In this document: positions 8,234 through 15,496 of the stretch, piece after piece
Layout of the letters: every line of letters begins with the position of its first letter
Position numbering within the stretch: the first letter of the stretch is position 1
Assembly (NCBI RefSeq): GCF_017377655.1
Contig: NZ_JAFREL010000037.1
Span: 1 to 19,484, forward strand
DNA: 19,484 nt
Direction: 5' to 3'
Source of the DNA: Candidatus Enterococcus ferrettii
GTDB taxonomy: Bacteria > Bacillota > Bacilli > Lactobacillales > Enterococcaceae
Notes under the pieces: generated by a model
The model's database searches: none
Told to the model about the DNA's origin: nothing
What the model saw: the letters and a program-made list of their open reading frames with translations, nothing else
Made by a program: the position numbers and the translations under genes

Positions 8234-11200
8234 TCACCGTAATACGACGTTTTTATTACCCAATATGTCACGTAAATCGGTCAATAAGACCTCATTACGC
8301 CCTATCCAATATTCTTTTCCTAACACAATCTTTCTCTGGTCTTTTTCAAAATAAAGAACTACTGGGATATTCCCAGGAACGGTTTGCAGCTTTCCTGCAA
8401 TTTCTTGATGAAGAGTCCGGCTATCCTGTTCACTGGAAATCCTCAGATAAAGAATCTCTTCTGAAAGACTGTTTTCTATCGTGTCAGCTGACTCAAATTC
8501 TTCCACCAACAATTGCAATGATTGATCATAACGACTTTTTTCAATTTTTCCTGAGACAAGGTAAACTTGGTCTAGATGAATCATGTTGCGAATTTTGCGA
8601 TAAAGAATGGGAAAAATAGTTAGGGAGAGTTCTCCGCTTTGATCATTTCCGTTAAGAAAAGCCATCTGCTCTCCTTTTTTTGTTCTTATTTCCCGTAGCT
8701 CTTTCAAGTAAATAAGTATGGTAGCATTTTGACCTGGCACGACATCGCTGGTTAGACGAATGTTTCTCTGTCGTTTTAGTTTCGGATAGTTTTCAGTTGG
8801 ATGTCCCGATACATATAAACCCAAATATTTTTCTTCATAATCAAGTTTTTCTGCTAGTGAATATTCTGGAACTTCGTGCTCTTTCAGACTCATAACGTCT
8901 AGTAGAGAATCACTACCACCACTATACAAAACATTTTGAATTTTCCCTTCCAATTCAACTTGCAATTGACGACGATTTTCATGAAGCTCATCAAATGCAC
9001 CTACTACGATTAACGGTTCAATATATTCTTCCTTTAGCCACCGATCTTCAATTCTCAATAAGAAATTGTCTAATGATTTATAAAAACCTTGCGCTTTACG
9101 TTCAGCAAGAATACTCCCTACATAATCGCGCCTGATACCCTTAATCGCATCTAGGCCAAAGCGAATCGTATCCTTCTCGACTAAAGTAAAACTATAAAAG
9201 CTTTTATTAATGTCTGGAGCCAATAAGCTAACTCCGGCCTGATTTGCCTCGGCTATATATTCACGCATCTTTTTAGCGTCGCTGCGAACTGATTGAAGTA
9301 AGGCCGCATAGAAAGGTCCTGGATAATGAACTTTAAGATAAGCCATTTGGTAGCCGACAAAAGAATAGGCAAACGCATGTGATCGATTAAACCCATAATT
9401 GGCAAAACGCTCAATATAATCATATACCTCTTCAGCGCTATTTTGTGTATAACCTTGCTGAATTGATCCAGATACAAAGTGTCGCCTCTCCTCATCTAAT
9501 AAATCCTTTTTCTTTTTGCTAACAGCGCGCCGCAATATATCTGCTTGCCCCAGACTAAATCCGGCCATTCGAGCGGCAACTTGCATAATTTGTTCTTGGT
9601 AAACAATGATGCCATAAGTGTTTTCCAAAATTGGCTTCAACGACTCTTCAGGATATTGAATGGCTTCTTTTCCCTTTTTCCTAGCGATAAAATGATCTAT
9701 GTTTTGCATGGGGCCTGGTCGATACAACGCATTTACGGCTGCGATATCCTCAATCGAAGTTGGACCTAAGCGACGTAACACATTTCGAATACCTGCAGAT
9801 TCAAATTGAAAGACTCCGCTGGTTTCGCCTCGCTGAAAAAGTTCCAGAGTTTGAGGATCATCTAGTGTAATCTGCTTAAGATTGATTTCTTGTTGATAAA
9901 CTTTTTTTATATTGCGTAAAGCAGTATCAATAATTGACAGGTTACGCAGACCCAAAAAGTCCATCTTCAGAAGTCCAATTGTTTCGATATCACTCATTGT
10001 AAATTGAGTTAGCAGAATATCTTCCGAACCATTTTGCAAGGGGACAATCGAAATTAATTCTTGATCACTAATGACTACACCCGCAGCATGAGTGGATACA
10101 TGTCTAGGCAAACCTTCTAAGCTTAAAGCTGTTTGAAACATCAATTGGCTTTTGGAGTTTGTATTTACTAATTGTTTCAGCGTTTCAGATTGCTCGTAAG
10201 CATCTCGCAAAGTAATTTTCAACTTATTAGGAATGGATTTGGACCAACGATTCGCTTCACTTTGAGATAAACCGAAGACTCGCCCCACATCTCGTAAGAC
10301 CATTTTGGCTGCCATTGTTCCAAAAGTCGCAATTTGAGCTACATGAAAACGCCCGTATTTTTCTTTAACGTAATGCAAAATTTCATTACGTCGATTGTCG
10401 GGAATATCCAAGTCAATATCAGGCATACTGTTTCTTTCTGGATTTAGAAAGCGTTCGAAGAGCAGGTTATATTGAATAGGATCTACATCCGTGATTGACA
10501 AAACATAAGCTACCAAAGAGCCTGCGGCAGATCCACGTCCGGCTCCCGTCACAATTTGATTGCGATGAGCATAATCCATCACATCCCATACAATCAGAAA
10601 ATAATCATCAAATCCCATTGTGTGGATGATAGACAACTCTTCAGTCAATCGTTCTTGATAAACCGTTGATATATCGTTGACTCGAAGTGGCAACCGTTCC
10701 CAGCACAGTTTTTCTAAAAACTCTTTTGCATTTTGGTCAGTTTCCAACGGATAATGCGGCAGCAGCTGTTGATGCAAAGGGATTTCAAATTGGCAGCTTT
10801 CTGCTAATGAAATGGCATTGTTAATGGCTTCTTCTCTTTTTGCCTCTTGAAAATAGTGAGTAATTTCTTCTTCTGACAACAAGTAGCTGTTCCCTTTTTT
10901 TTCTACTAATGCGTCTTTGCTTATCTGTTTCCCGGACTGAATTTTTTTCATCACGTCGATAGCAAAAGCTTCTTCTGGCTTTAAATACTTTACCTCGTGC
11001 AAAGCAAGAAGAGGCAAACCGTGTGATTGTCTGATAGCATCATCAGTTTGTCTGCTGTTAGTCAAAGAACAGCCTAAAAATACTGTATCGTGGAAGGTTT
11101 CTTTTACTTCATCCATTATGTAATCGATGTTCTCTTCTGAAGCAATTTTACTTATAGGTAAAACAACCATCAAATTCTGGCTGTTAATTTCATACTCAGC

Positions 11201-11524
11201 TAAATGCTGTGACTTCTCTTCAATCATTCTTTGAGAAGAAATACGCATCAAGTTTTGATAACCTGCTAAATTTTTAGCATATAAAAGAAGTGTAAATGCC
11301 TCTTCAGCTTTTGATAAGATATCTAATTCCATGCCAATGATTGGTTTTATGTCCTGATGTATGCACGCCTGATAAAATTCAATTGCTCCATAAAGTACAT
11401 GCTCATCCGTTAAGGCCAAAGATTTATAGCCCAACTCTTTCGCCTTTTTGACATATTCTGAAATTGTCAAGGTACTTTGCAGCAATGAATAGGAAGTTTT
11501 AGTATATAGTTGTGGAAAATTCAT
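8234..11524 (-). CDS. dnaE: DNA polymerase III subunit alpha, DnaE type
   Basis: Replicative polymerase that in low-GC Firmicutes extends RNA primers, mainly on the lagging strand, before handing over to PolC. The 1096 residues are close to the usual DnaE length, and no built-in exonuclease domain is present, which excludes PolC. An N-terminal PHP domain (about 1-200) is followed by the palm with GAGRGSAAGSLVAY (327-340), PDIDLDIPDNRR with Asp369 and Asp371, and KMDFLGLRNL with Asp522, the expected catalytic triad. A helix-hairpin region follows. The OB fold (about 933-1012) includes LKELREIRTKKGEQMAFL. The PHP metal ligands are replaced: the first motif reads FPQLYTKTSYSLL where Bacillus has His at both positions. 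AGGAGGG lies just before the ATG. Confidence 0.96.
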   Translation of the reverse strand: MNFPQLYTKTSYSLLQSTLTISEYVKKAKELGYKSLALTDEHVLYGAIEFYQACIHQDIKPIIGMELDILSKAEEAFTLLLYAKNLAGYQNLMRISSQRMIEEKSQHLAEYEINSQNLMVVLPISKIASEENIDYIMDEVKETFHDTVFLGCSLTNSRQTDDAIRQSHGLPLLALHEVKYLKPEEAFAIDVMKKIQSGKQISKDALVEKKGNSYLLSEEEITHYFQEAKREEAINNAISLAESCQFEIPLHQQLLPHYPLETDQNAKEFLEKLCWERLPLRVNDISTVYQERLTEELSIIHTMGFDDYFLIVWDVMDYAHRNQIVTGAGRGSAAGSLVAYVLSITDVDPIQYNLLFERFLNPERNSMPDIDLDIPDNRRNEILHYVKEKYGRFHVAQIATFGTMAAKMVLRDVGRVFGLSQSEANRWSKSIPNKLKITLRDAYEQSETLKQLVNTNSKSQLMFQTALSLEGLPRHVSTHAAGVVISDQELISIVPLQNGSEDILLTQFTMSDIETIGLLKMDFLGLRNLSIIDTALRNIKKVYQQEINLKQITLDDPQTLELFQRGETSGVFQFESAGIRNVLRRLGPTSIEDIAAVNALYRPGPMQNIDHFIARKKGKEAIQYPEESLKPILENTYGIIVYQEQIMQVAARMAGFSLGQADILRRAVSKKKKDLLDEERRHFVSGSIQQGYTQNSAEEVYDYIERFANYGFNRSHAFAYSFVGYQMAYLKVHYPGPFYAALLQSVRSDAKKMREYIAEANQAGVSLLAPDINKSFYSFTLVEKDTIRFGLDAIKGIRRDYVGSILAERKAQGFYKSLDNFLLRIEDRWLKEEYIEPLIVVGAFDELHENRRQLQVELEGKIQNVLYSGGSDSLLDVMSLKEHEVPEYSLAEKLDYEEKYLGLYVSGHPTENYPKLKRQRNIRLTSDVVPGQNATILIYLKELREIRTKKGEQMAFLNGNDQSGELSLTIFPILYRKIRNMIHLDQVYLVSGKIEKSRYDQSLQLLVEEFESADTIENSLSEEILYLRISSEQDSRTLHQEIAGKLQTVPGNIPVVLYFEKDQRKIVLGKEYWIGRNEVLLTDLRDILGNKNVVLR

Positions 11525-11561
11525 GGAGCCCTCCTATTAAAATAATTTCATGAAGACTTTT

Positions 11562-11590
11562 CTTTACTTTTTTTGAAAAAATGCTAAACT
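11562..11590 (+). promoter_or_regulatory. Promoter of the small YjzD-like gene
   Basis: An extended -10, TGC-TAAACT (11582-11590), lies 36 bases before the start codon. A -35-like TTTACT is at 11563-11568, with a 16-base spacer. Confidence 0.5.
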
Positions 11591-11625
11591 GGTTCTAGAA
11601 ATCTGCAAGAAAAGAGGTGTTGTTA

Positions 11626-11811
11626 ATGAAATATCTCGTTACTTTCTTTTGGGCATTTGCCATTGGTCAGGCAGTTTGTTACCTAGGCGGCGCCTTGCAA
11701 AGTGCTACTTATGACTTCCAGCTTTCAACGATCGTTTCGTTAATTATTGGTGTTATTACAGTTTTACTTTCTTTTGCAATGAAGCCAACTCGTCGATCAG
11801 CAAACCATTAG
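11626..11811 (+). CDS. Small membrane protein, YjzD/DUF2929-like
   Basis: A 61-residue protein with two hydrophobic helices (about 2-23 and 33-51) and a short basic tail (KPTRRSANH). Length, the TFFWAF opening and topology fit the YjzD/DUF2929 family of small Firmicutes membrane proteins, whose function is unknown. I chose the ATG at 11626 because AAGAGG (11612-11617) lies eight bases before it; an in-frame GTG at 11617 would overlap that ribosome site and is unlikely. It is a single-gene unit, divergent from dnaE, with its own promoter and terminator. The family assignment rests on recall of the pattern and is moderate. Confidence 0.75.
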   Translation: MKYLVTFFWAFAIGQAVCYLGGALQSATYDFQLSTIVSLIIGVITVLLSFAMKPTRRSANH

Positions 11812-11819
11812 AAAATAGG

Positions 11820-11847
11820 CCAGTTACTCTATTGTAACTGGTTTTTT
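11820..11847 (+). terminator. Terminator of the YjzD-like gene
   Basis: A perfect 8-base-pair stem (CCAGTTAC/GTAACTGG, 11820-11841) with a 6-base loop is followed by six T. It lies between convergent genes. The opposite arm has only a weak U tract, so termination of the exporter gene here is less certain. Confidence 0.92.
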
Positions 11848-11885
11848 CTTTCTGTTGAGCCCGCTAAAAAATCTTCCACTTTAAC

Positions 11886-13088
11886 TTATATTTTTGTTTT
11901 ACTCATCAGAAGCCCTCGGAAGTTGAATAGACTAAGCAGGATATTCCCGAATACACAAGCACTCGTAACCAAAAAGACGGCTGAATAGCCTAAAGAATGC
12001 GCTACAGTTGATCCAATCATCGGACCTAATACTTGTCCAAAATTGTTAAACATCTGATTATAACTATATATACGGCTAACTCCTTCAGGTGGACTGATTT
12101 TGCCGATTAACGTATTAATAGACGGCATCAAAGCGCCTGTTGAAAATCCTAAGAAGAAACGAAGCACTCCTAATTGAAAGGGAGATTTTACAAAGGCCAT
12201 TGGAATAAAGCAGATGAAGGATAAAAACAACCCAAACAAAAGAATTTTATGATTACCTATTTTGTCACCAATCTTACCTAGAGTCGGTGAAGAAATGACC
12301 GCTGAGACCCCTGCTGCCGAAATAATGAATCCACTAATCATCAACGCATTGTTGCTGTTTCCACTTAATTGACGAATATATAGAGTTAAAATTGGGCTAA
12401 TGCTTGTTGCTCCTAATTGTAGAATCAATGTACTTACAAACAAACCTACCAAGATTGATAGATGGTTTATTTTCTTCGTAAGTCCTCTCATACTGACCAT
12501 ATCCTGCTTTTCGATCGGCTGAAAATTTTCCTGGACCATAAAGATAGTTAAAATTGTACAGATCAACAAAATAATTCCAGTAATTATAAAAACGTTCTCT
12601 AAACCGAACCATTGAGCCAATACACCACCGATTGATGGTCCGATTAAATTGCCAGCAACTGCTCCCGTTGACAATGTTCCTAACGCCCATCCACTCTTTT
12701 CGCGAGGTGCCTGTGACGCGATCATCGCAGTAGCATTGGGAATATAACCCGAAAGAACTCCTGTCATAAACCGCATGCCTAACAACCAATACACATTTGG
12801 AACAAACGCTAAAGATCCCATTGTGATAGTCATTCCAGCAGCTGCGCGAACCATCATTAGCTTTCTTCCTTTGCGATCAGCAAGATTACCCCAAATAGGT
12901 GAGACAATAGCTGCTGCAAAAGCCGTGACCGAAATTGCCAAACCAGCAAACATCTCTACTTGAGGTACCGGGGTTCCCATTTGTTCAATATATACCGGCA
13001 AGAAAGGCATGACCAAACTAAAACTTGCTCCTGTGAAGAAACAGCCAATCCAGGATACGAACAGGTTTCTTCGCCAATTGATTTTCAT
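11886..13088 (-). CDS. MFS multidrug exporter, PmrA type
   Basis: Proton-driven inner-membrane antiporter of the major facilitator superfamily, 400 residues with about 12 membrane helices. It resembles pneumococcal PmrA over its full length, including the opening INWRRNLFVSWIGCFFTGAS. Motif A between helices 2 and 3 is GNLADRKGRKLMM (67-79), with its echo LGKIGDKIGNHK in the second half. Motif C of drug/proton antiporters, AGNLIGPSIGG (146-156), is in helix 5. PmrA relatives export fluoroquinolones and dyes; the substrate here is inferred only. The ribosome site (GAGAG) is weak. The gene is divergent from the HAD phosphatase gene and stands alone, with a palindrome upstream that could bind a regulator. 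Confidence 0.88.
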   Translation of the reverse strand: MKINWRRNLFVSWIGCFFTGASFSLVMPFLPVYIEQMGTPVPQVEMFAGLAISVTAFAAAIVSPIWGNLADRKGRKLMMVRAAAGMTITMGSLAFVPNVYWLLGMRFMTGVLSGYIPNATAMIASQAPREKSGWALGTLSTGAVAGNLIGPSIGGVLAQWFGLENVFIITGIILLICTILTIFMVQENFQPIEKQDMVSMRGLTKKINHLSILVGLFVSTLILQLGATSISPILTLYIRQLSGNSNNALMISGFIISAAGVSAVISSPTLGKIGDKIGNHKILLFGLFLSFICFIPMAFVKSPFQLGVLRFFLGFSTGALMPSINTLIGKISPPEGVSRIYSYNQMFNNFGQVLGPMIGSTVAHSLGYSAVFLVTSACVFGNILLSLFNFRGLLMSKTKI

Positions 13089-13133
13089 TTTTTTCAGCTC
13101 TCTTTTTTACATTTTTCTTCAACTACTACTATA

Positions 13134-13154
13134 ACAAAGATTGTCAAGCTTTGT
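13134..13154. promoter_or_regulatory. Palindrome in the exporter promoter region
   Basis: A perfect inverted repeat, ACAAAG-N9-CTTTGT, lies 46-66 bases before the exporter start. The minus-strand TATAGT next to it (13128-13133) is a plausible -10, so the repeat would cover the space between -10 and -35. This is the right place for an operator, but no regulator is known. Confidence 0.35.
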
Positions 13155-13198
13155 AGTCATAAACAATTTTATCATTTACTAAATTTATTACTAGTTGG

Positions 13199-13226
13199 TT
13201 GCGTTTTTTATAAGATATGCTAGACT
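13199..13226 (+). promoter_or_regulatory. Promoter of the HAD phosphatase gene
   Basis: TTGCGT (13199-13204), a 16-base spacer and an extended -10, TGC-TAGACT (13218-13226), lie 28 bases before the start codon. Confidence 0.55.
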
Positions 13227-13254
13227 GAAACAAATTGAGACAAGGATGATTACT

Positions 13255-14058
13255 ATGAAAAAGATGATTGCCATCGATCTGGATGGGACGACACTAAACG
13301 AAGAATCTAAAATATCTGAACGAACAGCAAAAACTTTAAAACGGGCAATGGAGGACGGCCATTCTGTCGTAATTGCTACAGGCAGACCTTACCGCATGAG
13401 TAGTGAATTTTATCGTGAACTGCAGCTAACTACACCGATGGTCAACTTTAATGGTGCCCTAGTCCATTTACCAGAAAAGCAATGGGATAATGAACTTGAA
13501 ACTTCTTTTAACCGGAATATCGTCTTTGATATTATGCAAGAAAAGAAAAATTTGAAGCTGGACTTCATTGCAGCCGAAGACCGCAATACTTTCTTTATTG
13601 ATGATTTGAATTTCTTTGACAAGCATATGTTTGCCAGTGAAGCAACAGCCGACAACTTGTTAACGACCGATTCATTAGTTAAAGATCCAACTTCTGTGAT
13701 TGTACGCAGCCAGCCACAAAACTTAAAGAGTGTTGCCGAAGAACTAAAACAGCAATATGGCGCTTCTGTTGAAGTTAATACTTGGGGTGGACCTAACTCA
13801 ATCTTAGAGATCGTGGCTAAAGGCATCCAAAAGGCTCACGGGTTAGCTCATATCGTTAAGGTTTTCGATATGAATAAAGAAGATATTATTGCATTCGGTG
13901 ACGAACACAACGATGTGGATATGCTAGCTTACGCTGGCTGGGGAGTTGCTATGGCCAACGGAACTGAACAAGTGAAATCAGTGGCAAATGATATTACCGC
14001 CAAGCCAAACTCTGAGGATGGATTAGCTGATTACTTAGAAAGATATTTGGATCTATAA
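13255..14058 (+). CDS. Cof-type HAD-IIB family phosphatase
   Basis: Soluble haloacid-dehalogenase-superfamily hydrolase of the Cof/YidA/YkrA group; such enzymes dephosphorylate sugar phosphates, flavin or coenzyme phosphates and are often promiscuous, so the substrate cannot be named. It is 267 residues long. Motif I is DLDGTTL with nucleophile Asp8 and acid/base Asp10; motif II is VIATGR (Thr42); the motif III lysine is probably Lys193 in GIQKAHG; motif IV is FGDEHNDVDML (Asp216, Asp221 region). The IIB cap lies between motifs II and III. The ATG at 13255 has AAGGA eight bases upstream; the reading frame extends further 5-prime but without a ribosome site. It is a single-gene unit with two terminators in series. 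Confidence 0.92.
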   Translation: MKKMIAIDLDGTTLNEESKISERTAKTLKRAMEDGHSVVIATGRPYRMSSEFYRELQLTTPMVNFNGALVHLPEKQWDNELETSFNRNIVFDIMQEKKNLKLDFIAAEDRNTFFIDDLNFFDKHMFASEATADNLLTTDSLVKDPTSVIVRSQPQNLKSVAEELKQQYGASVEVNTWGGPNSILEIVAKGIQKAHGLAHIVKVFDMNKEDIIAFGDEHNDVDMLAYAGWGVAMANGTEQVKSVANDITAKPNSEDGLADYLERYLDL

Positions 14059-14060
14059 GT

Positions 14061-14085
14061 TGATGAATTTTTCGTCAGCTTTTTT
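14061..14085 (+). terminator. First terminator after the HAD gene
   Basis: A 7-base-pair stem (TGATGAA with TTCGTCA, one U-G pair) with a TTT loop is followed by GC and six T, directly after the stop codon. Confidence 0.65.
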
Positions 14086-14091
14086 CAGCAA

Positions 14092-14136
14092 AAAGACTTG
14101 TCATCTACAACTACAGAAGATGGCAAGTCTTTCTTT
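14092..14136. terminator. Strong bidirectional terminator
   Basis: A 15-base-pair stem (14092-14106 with 14118-14132, one wobble) has an 11-base loop. It is flanked by an A run on the left and CTTTT on the right, so it can act both for the HAD gene (plus) and for a former minus-strand gene ending at 14146. Confidence 0.88.
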
Positions 14137-14145
14137 TAAAGTTCA

Positions 14146-14343
14146 TCACAGGTCAACGAATTTATCGTAAAACTCTTCTCCAAGTCACTCCTAACGCCTT
14201 TTTAGTCATTAGGATCCACAAGTTCTCAATAGCTATTATAGGTGTCATGATATTTTCCACAGCTATTTCTTTCGAATAATACTTTGTTAATAGCTATTGC
14301 TTAATTTCTGCAAAAAAAGGAACCGTTTTTGAGTAAGAATCAC
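14146..14343 (-). pseudogene. Remnant of a small unrecognised protein gene
   Basis: Conceptual minus-strand translation gives a protein-like stretch of about 15 codons (about 14340 to 14297, ending SKTVPFFAEIKQ), an in-frame TAG at 14294-14296, then 43 sense codons (SKEIAVENIMTPIIAIENLW, then ILMTKKALGVTWRRVLR) to a TAA at 14162-14164. One base out of frame the sequence continues EEFYDKFVDL to a TGA at 14146-14148, which looks like the true C terminus after a one-base frameshift. A terminator in the right orientation follows at once (14092-14136). No start codon or ribosome site is visible upstream. I do not recognise the family. It could also be chance coding-like sequence; the smooth continuation across the frameshift and the terminator argue for a decayed gene. 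Confidence 0.42.
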
Positions 14344-14389
14344 AAAAAACTGGAACAGTGACAGGTATTAAATTACCTCAGCATTCCAG
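14344..14389 (-). terminator. Terminator of tRNA-Ser
   Basis: The minus-strand transcript pairs CTGGAA (14384-14389) with TTCCAG (14350-14355), has an inner AGGTA/TACCT stem, and then a run of six U (14344-14349). It lies 22 bases beyond the tRNA. Confidence 0.75.
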
Positions 14390-14410
14390 CTCTTTAGAAG
14401 ATAAGATATA

Positions 14411-14498
14411 AGGAAGGTACGGGATTTGAACCCGTGCACCACATTACTGCGGCTCGCCGGATTTCGAGTCCGGTGCATTACCACTCTGCCAACCTTCC
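14411..14498 (-). tRNA. tRNA-Ser(CGA)
   Basis: Class II tRNA that reads UCG codons. The acceptor stem is GGAAGGT/ACCTTCC, the D arm GCAGAGTGGTAATGC, and the anticodon arm CCGGA-CTCGAAA-TCCGG with anticodon CGA at 34-36. A long variable stem (GCCGC/GTGGT with wobbles) is the serine signature, and the T arm is CGGG-TTCAAAT-CCCG. The base at the discriminator position is U, whereas serine tRNAs usually have G. The CCA end is not encoded (TTATATC follows). It is transcribed alone between its own promoter and terminator. Confidence 0.95.
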
Positions 14499-14507
14499 GC
14501 AAAATTC

Positions 14508-14535
14508 ATCTTACCTTTTTTCTTTCAAAAGTCAA
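14508..14535 (-). promoter_or_regulatory. tRNA-Ser promoter
   Basis: On the minus strand TTGACT (14530-14535), a 16-base spacer and TAAGAT (14508-14513) end ten bases before the mature tRNA 5-prime end, so the leader would be only a few bases long. The -35 lies seven bases after the tetR-family stop codon. Confidence 0.75.
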
Positions 14536-14541
14536 GCTTTT

Positions 14542-15114
14542 TTAGAGTTTATCTAAAACTGCTGTATCCTCTGTACTTAAAATACTGTCGATCGCACGAT
14601 TAATTAGATGAACAATGTCTTCTTCAGTGGGTTCAATAATACCTGAAGACATCAATGTAGCAATCCCTGTAACAGTGATCCAAGTACCCACATGTAAAGC
14701 ATTAATATGCTCATCATCTAAGTTTTTATACTTCGGATGCTTTTTGATTAATTCATAGAAATATTTATAAGAAAAATCATGCATTTTTTGCCCGCCGCCG
14801 TATTCTTGTACGTATAAAGCATTATATAAATTGCTTCTTTCTTTCGCAAAATACACATAATTTAATCCCAAATCAATGATTGTATCCCCAGTGCGCACTT
14901 CTGGGAAAATATCATAATACAAATGGTTGCAAATTTCATCCAGCAATGTATCCTTCAAATCTTGCATATTCTTGAATTCTAAATAAATTGGTTGTGTACT
15001 AATTCCCATCTTTTTAGCAATGTTCCGAGCAGTGAAACCGGAAAACCCCTCATTTTCCACAACTTCATAAGCAGCCTTTAGAATTTGATCCTTTGTGTAC
15101 ACTTTTCTTCTCAT
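14542..15114 (-). CDS. TetR/AcrR-family transcriptional regulator
   Basis: A 190-residue dimeric repressor-type protein. The N-terminal helix-turn-helix spans about 7-52, with the typical FTARNIAKKMGISTQPIYLEF (recognition helix about 38-45). The C-terminal helical ligand domain (about 55-185) is divergent and gives no clue to the inducer. GGGAGG lies before the ATG (MRRKVYTKD). A hairpin without a U run overlaps the stop codon; the tRNA-Ser promoter begins immediately after. The gene is divergent from the ThrE-type exporter pair across a 382-base spacer with palindromes, so local control of that pair, and of itself, is the simplest hypothesis. The effector and target are inferred only from position. 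Confidence 0.9.
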   Translation of the reverse strand: MRRKVYTKDQILKAAYEVVENEGFSGFTARNIAKKMGISTQPIYLEFKNMQDLKDTLLDEICNHLYYDIFPEVRTGDTIIDLGLNYVYFAKERSNLYNALYVQEYGGGQKMHDFSYKYFYELIKKHPKYKNLDDEHINALHVGTWITVTGIATLMSSGIIEPTEEDIVHLINRAIDSILSTEDTAVLDKL

Positions 15115-15156
15115 ACTTTTTTCCTCCCAAGATGTTATTATTTTTCTTGTTAATTC

Positions 15157-15186
15157 ATTTTAATCAAAAAGTGAACAGTTTTGCAA
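15157..15186 (-). promoter_or_regulatory. Candidate promoter of the tetR-family gene
   Basis: On the minus strand TTGCAA (15181-15186), an 18-base spacer and TAAAAT (15157-15162) end 43 bases before the start codon. Confidence 0.5.
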
Positions 15187-15241
15187 CCCTAATATGTTAC
15201 GTTATCTAAATTAGAGTAAAAATTCTTAAAAAACTTGTATT

Positions 15242-15254
15242 ATTGCAGTGCAAT
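15242..15254. promoter_or_regulatory. 13-base palindrome in the tetR-exporter spacer
   Basis: ATTGCAGTGCAAT is a perfect odd palindrome (6+1+6) in the spacer between the divergent genes. Its size fits a TetR-family operator, but it lies about 130 bases from the regulator start and is not over a clear promoter. Confidence 0.3.
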
Positions 15255-15289
15255 TCCATATACTAACATCTGGAATCGTTTTATCACCC

Positions 15290-15336
15290 AGTGTTTTGAT
15301 AACAAGTGTTTTCCTAACACAGAAATACGTTATACT
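15290..15336 (+). promoter_or_regulatory. Tandem repeat plus -10 upstream of the exporter pair
   Basis: Two adjacent 15-base direct repeats (15290-15304 and 15305-15319, two mismatches) each contain TGTT-N5-AACA. A -10-like TATACT (15331-15336) follows 11 bases later, with no acceptable -35, which is the layout of an activator-dependent promoter or of a repressor over a weak one. A second possible promoter, TTGTTC-N18-TATTAT at 15385-15414, lies closer to the gene. The rest of this gene-free spacer (15115-15496) holds only the hairpin at 15413-15460 and the palindrome at 15242. Confidence 0.45.
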
Positions 15337-15412
15337 TAAAAGAAAAAAATTGCAAGAGTATTTTTTCAAAAGAAATGAATTTTTTTGTTCATCTGTTACT
15401 TTATCTCATATT

Positions 15413-15460
15413 ATAGCAGGAAACCTTCGCTTTTTCTTGCCTATTTGACTTCTTTTTTTT
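15413..15460 (+). other. Hairpin and U run in the exporter leader
   Basis: A stem of about ten pairs with one bulge and one wobble (15413-15422 with 15434-15443) is followed, nine bases later, by eight T (15453-15460), just before the ribosome site. The delay between stem and U run makes it a poor terminator; it might be a leader attenuator. Confidence 0.3.
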
Positions 15461-15496
15461 AAGATGAGAGAGTTAATACTAAAAGGTGGTGTTTAT

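Noticed and set aside
14228..14298. Two copies of AATAGCTATT 61 bases apart
   Set aside because: Short AT-rich palindromes lying in the decayed gene; similar matches are expected by chance at this base composition.
14400..14500. Prophage or island attachment site at the tRNA-Ser 3-prime end
   Set aside because: No integrase and no second copy of the tRNA end in the window.
15248..15448. 66-codon plus-strand reading frame between tetR and the exporter
   Set aside because: GTG start without ribosome site, overlaps the promoters and repeats, and its translation has no recognisable protein character.
15464..15466. ATG at 15464 as the exporter start
   Set aside because: Preceded by a run of eight T with no ribosome site, whereas the TTG at 15497 has AAAGGTGG at correct spacing.
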